Below, in pieces: positions 61,598 through 64,000 of a stretch of DNA of 64,000 bases; the stretch's first letter is position 1; each line of letters opens with the position of its first letter. The translations under genes and the position numbers were made by a program. Where the stretch lies: contig VXBA01005479.1 in NCBI GenBank assembly GCA_013399895.1, forward strand, positions 140,197 through 204,196, read 5' to 3'. The notes under the pieces were generated by a model. The model searched no databases. It saw nothing but the letters and a program-made list of their open reading frames with translations, and was not told where the DNA came from. Source of the DNA: Serilophus lunatus (Eukaryota; Chordata; Aves; Passeriformes; Eurylaimidae).

Positions 61598-62148
61598 TGT
61601 GCTGGTTTTATCTGGGGTGAAGTTAATTGTCTTCACAGTAGCTAGTATGGGACTGTTTGGACTTGTGTTGAAAACTGTATTGATAACACAGGGAAGATTT
61701 TGTTATTGCTGAGCAGTGCTAAGACAGAGCCAAGGCCTTCTGTGCCTCTCACACCATTCCATCAGCGAGGAGGGTGGTGGTCCACAAGAAACTGGGAGGG
61801 GACACAGCTGGGACAGCTGATCCCAACTGACCACAGGGATATTCCAGACCATATGGTGTCATTCCAGTATATAAATCTAGGGGAAGAAGGAGGGAGTGGA
61901 GATGACTGGAGGGATAATATTTGTCTTCCCAAATCACTGGTCTGCTTGATGGAGACCTGATGTTCTGGAGATGGCTGAATACCTGTCCACCTTGTGTGCC
62001 TGGCTTTTGGATTACCTATTAAAGTGTCCTTATCTCAACCACAAGTTTTCTGCTTTCTCTTCCAATTCTCTTCCCTTCCTACTGGTGGGGCAGTGAGTGA
62101 TGGCACTCAGCTATGCAGTGCTTAGTGGCCAGCTGGGGTCAAACCACA
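61598..62148 (+). mobile_element. Avian endogenous retrovirus solo LTR, about 550 bp
   Basis: Starts TGTGCTGGTTTTATC and ends GGGGTCAAACCACA, with the TG...CA ends of an LTR, and matches a widespread bird LTR family in many segments ('gataacacagggaag', 'ctgagcagtgctaa', 'gggaggggacacagctggga'). It has a TATA-like 'gtatataaa' at about 61869 and 'ctattaaagtgtccttatct' near 62018 as a polyadenylation region. No retroviral coding sequence flanks it, so it is a solo LTR. No clean target-site duplication was seen. Confidence 0.88.
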
Positions 62149-62544
62149 TGTTTCAGAAGCAGGAATAGAAGTTAAAAATTCCGCTATTGCTATATGTGAT
62201 TTTGAAGAGTGCAGTCATTATGAAGAGTATTAAAGAGAAACTTAAAATAATGGCTAAAAGAATTTATTTTTTTTTTCAGTATAGAGAAGCTGCAGGTGCA
62301 TCCAAAAAGTTAAAGCACAGTAAGATTTCATGGATTAAATTTTGTGGTGTGATGCAAAATGGAGAAGAGTCATCAAGCACTAGGTGATTTTGCTGCTATT
62401 CAGAACCCCAGTGGCTGCAGTAGTTCAGGAAGGCAAGATGCAAGTCTGGCGAGGAATTATCCCATGCAGCAGTACTGGCTGGGGTCCAGCTGTCTGGTTT
62501 TTGACCTGTTAGAGGAAGATAAGAAAGCAAGGGCTGCCTAAAGA

Positions 62545-62871
62545 AGAGAAGGCTCAGAACAGTCTTATCAATGTGTACAAAATCCTGATATGAGGGATTA
62601 AAGAAGACAGAGCCAGATCCTTCCCAGTGGTAGCCAGTGAAGGGAAAAGAGACAATGTACACAAGTGCAAATATAAGCAATTCTGGTTCTATGACAGAAG
62701 AAAACTACGTTGACACAGACAGGCAGTGGGATCTCCATTCTTGAGGAAATCCAAAACCCTCTGGCACTGAAGAAGCTGCTCATTGAGCCTTCTGCTGTAT
62801 GTACCTGGCTCTGCTTTGAGAAGGGAGTTAGACAGGATGTCCCTCTCAAGACTCAGTCTATGATTCTGTGA
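62545..62871 (+). mobile_element. CR1 LINE 3' fragment
   Basis: Plus-strand CR1 3' region: 'gggattaaagaagacagagc', 'cagtggtagccagtgaaggg', 'ttgacacagacaggcagtgg', ending 'atgattctgtga'. It is missing pieces compared with other copies. Confidence 0.88.
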
Positions 62872-64000
62872 AAAACACAAGGCAGGCCAAATTGAGTTTA
62901 ATGAGCTATACGTAAAATGCATAAGAATTAATAATTAATCTCTTTTTATACATATCAGGAGCCAGAGGCCAGGTCAATACACAACAAAAAGAGTGATCAG
63001 AGAATTTTAAGCCTATAGCAGAAAAAAAATAAGGTTTTCTTGCATTCATGTTGACCTTGGAAGAGTTAAAATTCTTGCAAAAGAATATTCTTGGGAAACT
63101 TGGCAGAGGATATTCCTAAAACCAAAGTCTTTGTAAGAAAAGGGTAGGAAACATACTGACTAAGTGAATGACAAGGCATCACAACCAAACAGTATTCACC
63201 CACAGATTCTGAAGAATTCAACGATGAAAGAGCTGAAGTATGTGCTATATCACAGAAATGTGGGCATGGTTTTGGTAAATTAATTTCTCACAAACCTACT
63301 GATTTTCTCTAAAGGTATCAATGAAAACTTGGATTAAAAAAAAGAATATGAGAAGGATGGAAAGCTTCATTGTGAGGAATGCACTGGAACACTTAAGCCT
63401 GGCACAAAAAGGGAGAGGGAACATGACATGACAGGTATCTCTAAAATCATACTTACCATATGTTACACATAGCAAATGTTATGGTAAGGAACAGTTGTTT
63501 ACTCTATTGTCCAGTTGATAAATACCCAATGAGACCTGCAATTAGTATGTTCAGAAGGGCAAAAGCAAAAGGTGTACATCCTTTACAAAACATGTCATAA
63601 AATAGGCTAAGGAATTCTGCAGCAGGAATCTGAGGATAGTAAAATTCGCATGCTTTAAAAAAACCCAAACAACAAAATGAGAAATTCAAGGATCAAAACC
63701 TCAGCTAAGGTCCACTAAATTCACATACTCTTGGCTCAAGCATTTCCTAAGATAAAAATTGATGCAGAGTAAAAGAGTATTTGTGGTAAGTGTCATATTT
63801 ATGTCTCCAGTCTGCTTTATGTTCCCAAAGCCTGGGTTGCTGACTGTTGTCAAATATACCAGATTTTTGATCTGCCACAGTGTAGGGGTTTGAAAGGGGA
63901 GGGGGGTGGTGGGGGGTTGCTGGCGGGTTCTTGGAGGGAGCAGGGAGGGGGAAACGGGATGGGATTCCCCCGCTTTTGGTGTAAACCCTGTTTTTTTCAG

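Larger units (their letters stand above)
57683..64000 (-). other. COL15A1 upstream intron (cut by window end)
   Basis: I found no further exon on the minus strand. It holds two microsatellites, a solo LTR (61598-62148), a CR1 3' fragment (62545-62871) and a G-rich stretch at the end. A small acidic-region exon without a collagen pattern could be missed here. Confidence 0.6.

Noticed and set aside
1..64000. CRISPR arrays, operons, bacterial mobile elements or a new defence-type system.
   Set aside because: The sequence is a vertebrate intron/exon landscape with CR1 repeats; no regularly spaced direct repeats with unique spacers or prokaryotic gene clusters are present.

Overview
This is a vertebrate, almost certainly avian and probably songbird, nuclear DNA window. 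It is AT-rich and intron-dominated. It holds many CR1 LINE fragments, one tRNA-Ile-derived SINE with a CR1-like tail (the TguSINE1 type), and two avian endogenous-retrovirus-type LTRs. There is no bacterial gene organisation. Almost all of the six-frame open reading frames are chance ORFs, repeat fragments or antisense shadows.

The window is the interior of one large gene on the minus strand. I read 24 exons between 57682 and 1460, adding up to 1713 bp and 571 codons in one unbroken frame. The first two exons (57.7-56.2 kb) encode an acidic, Ser/Thr/Glu-rich non-collagenous stretch with Ser-Gly glycosaminoglycan-type sites. The remaining 22 encode Gly-X-Y collagen blocks split by several non-collagenous interruptions. 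Exon sizes of 27, 36, 45, 54, 63 and 126 bp, phase-0 junctions, and recognisable interruptions (FEDMEGSGS; NDTDGIFNFTEIKG; GEKGEPGAI; GRPGRPGLNGL) point to the multiplexin collagen COL15A1 (type XV), a basement-membrane chondroitin sulfate proteoglycan. The laminin-G/TSPN N-terminal domain would lie beyond 64000. The later collagen blocks, trimerisation region and endostatin-like C-terminus would lie below position 1.

Layout in transcription order: 64-57.7 kb, upstream intron with a solo LTR, a CR1 copy and a G-rich end; 57.7-51.8 kb, acidic exons and the entry into the collagen part; 51.2-32.8 kb, first collagen blocks with the EESGSGD interruption; 28.4-18.3 kb, the FEDMEGSGS interruption and short collagen exons; 12.5-1.46 kb, the double N-glycosylation-sequon interruption and following blocks.

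Points of interest: a G-quadruplex-capable G-run cluster that includes a weak 5' splice site; Arg, Asp and Ala at positions where glycine is expected; an apparent lack of cysteine and apparently extra collagen exons compared with mammalian type XV as I remember it; an unexplained 156-codon antisense ORF with exon-like borders inside an intron; a 33-bp tandem repeat; a 22-bp perfect palindrome; and a 250-bp pyrimidine tract beside an exon. I found no new multi-gene system; the window is one gene plus repeats.
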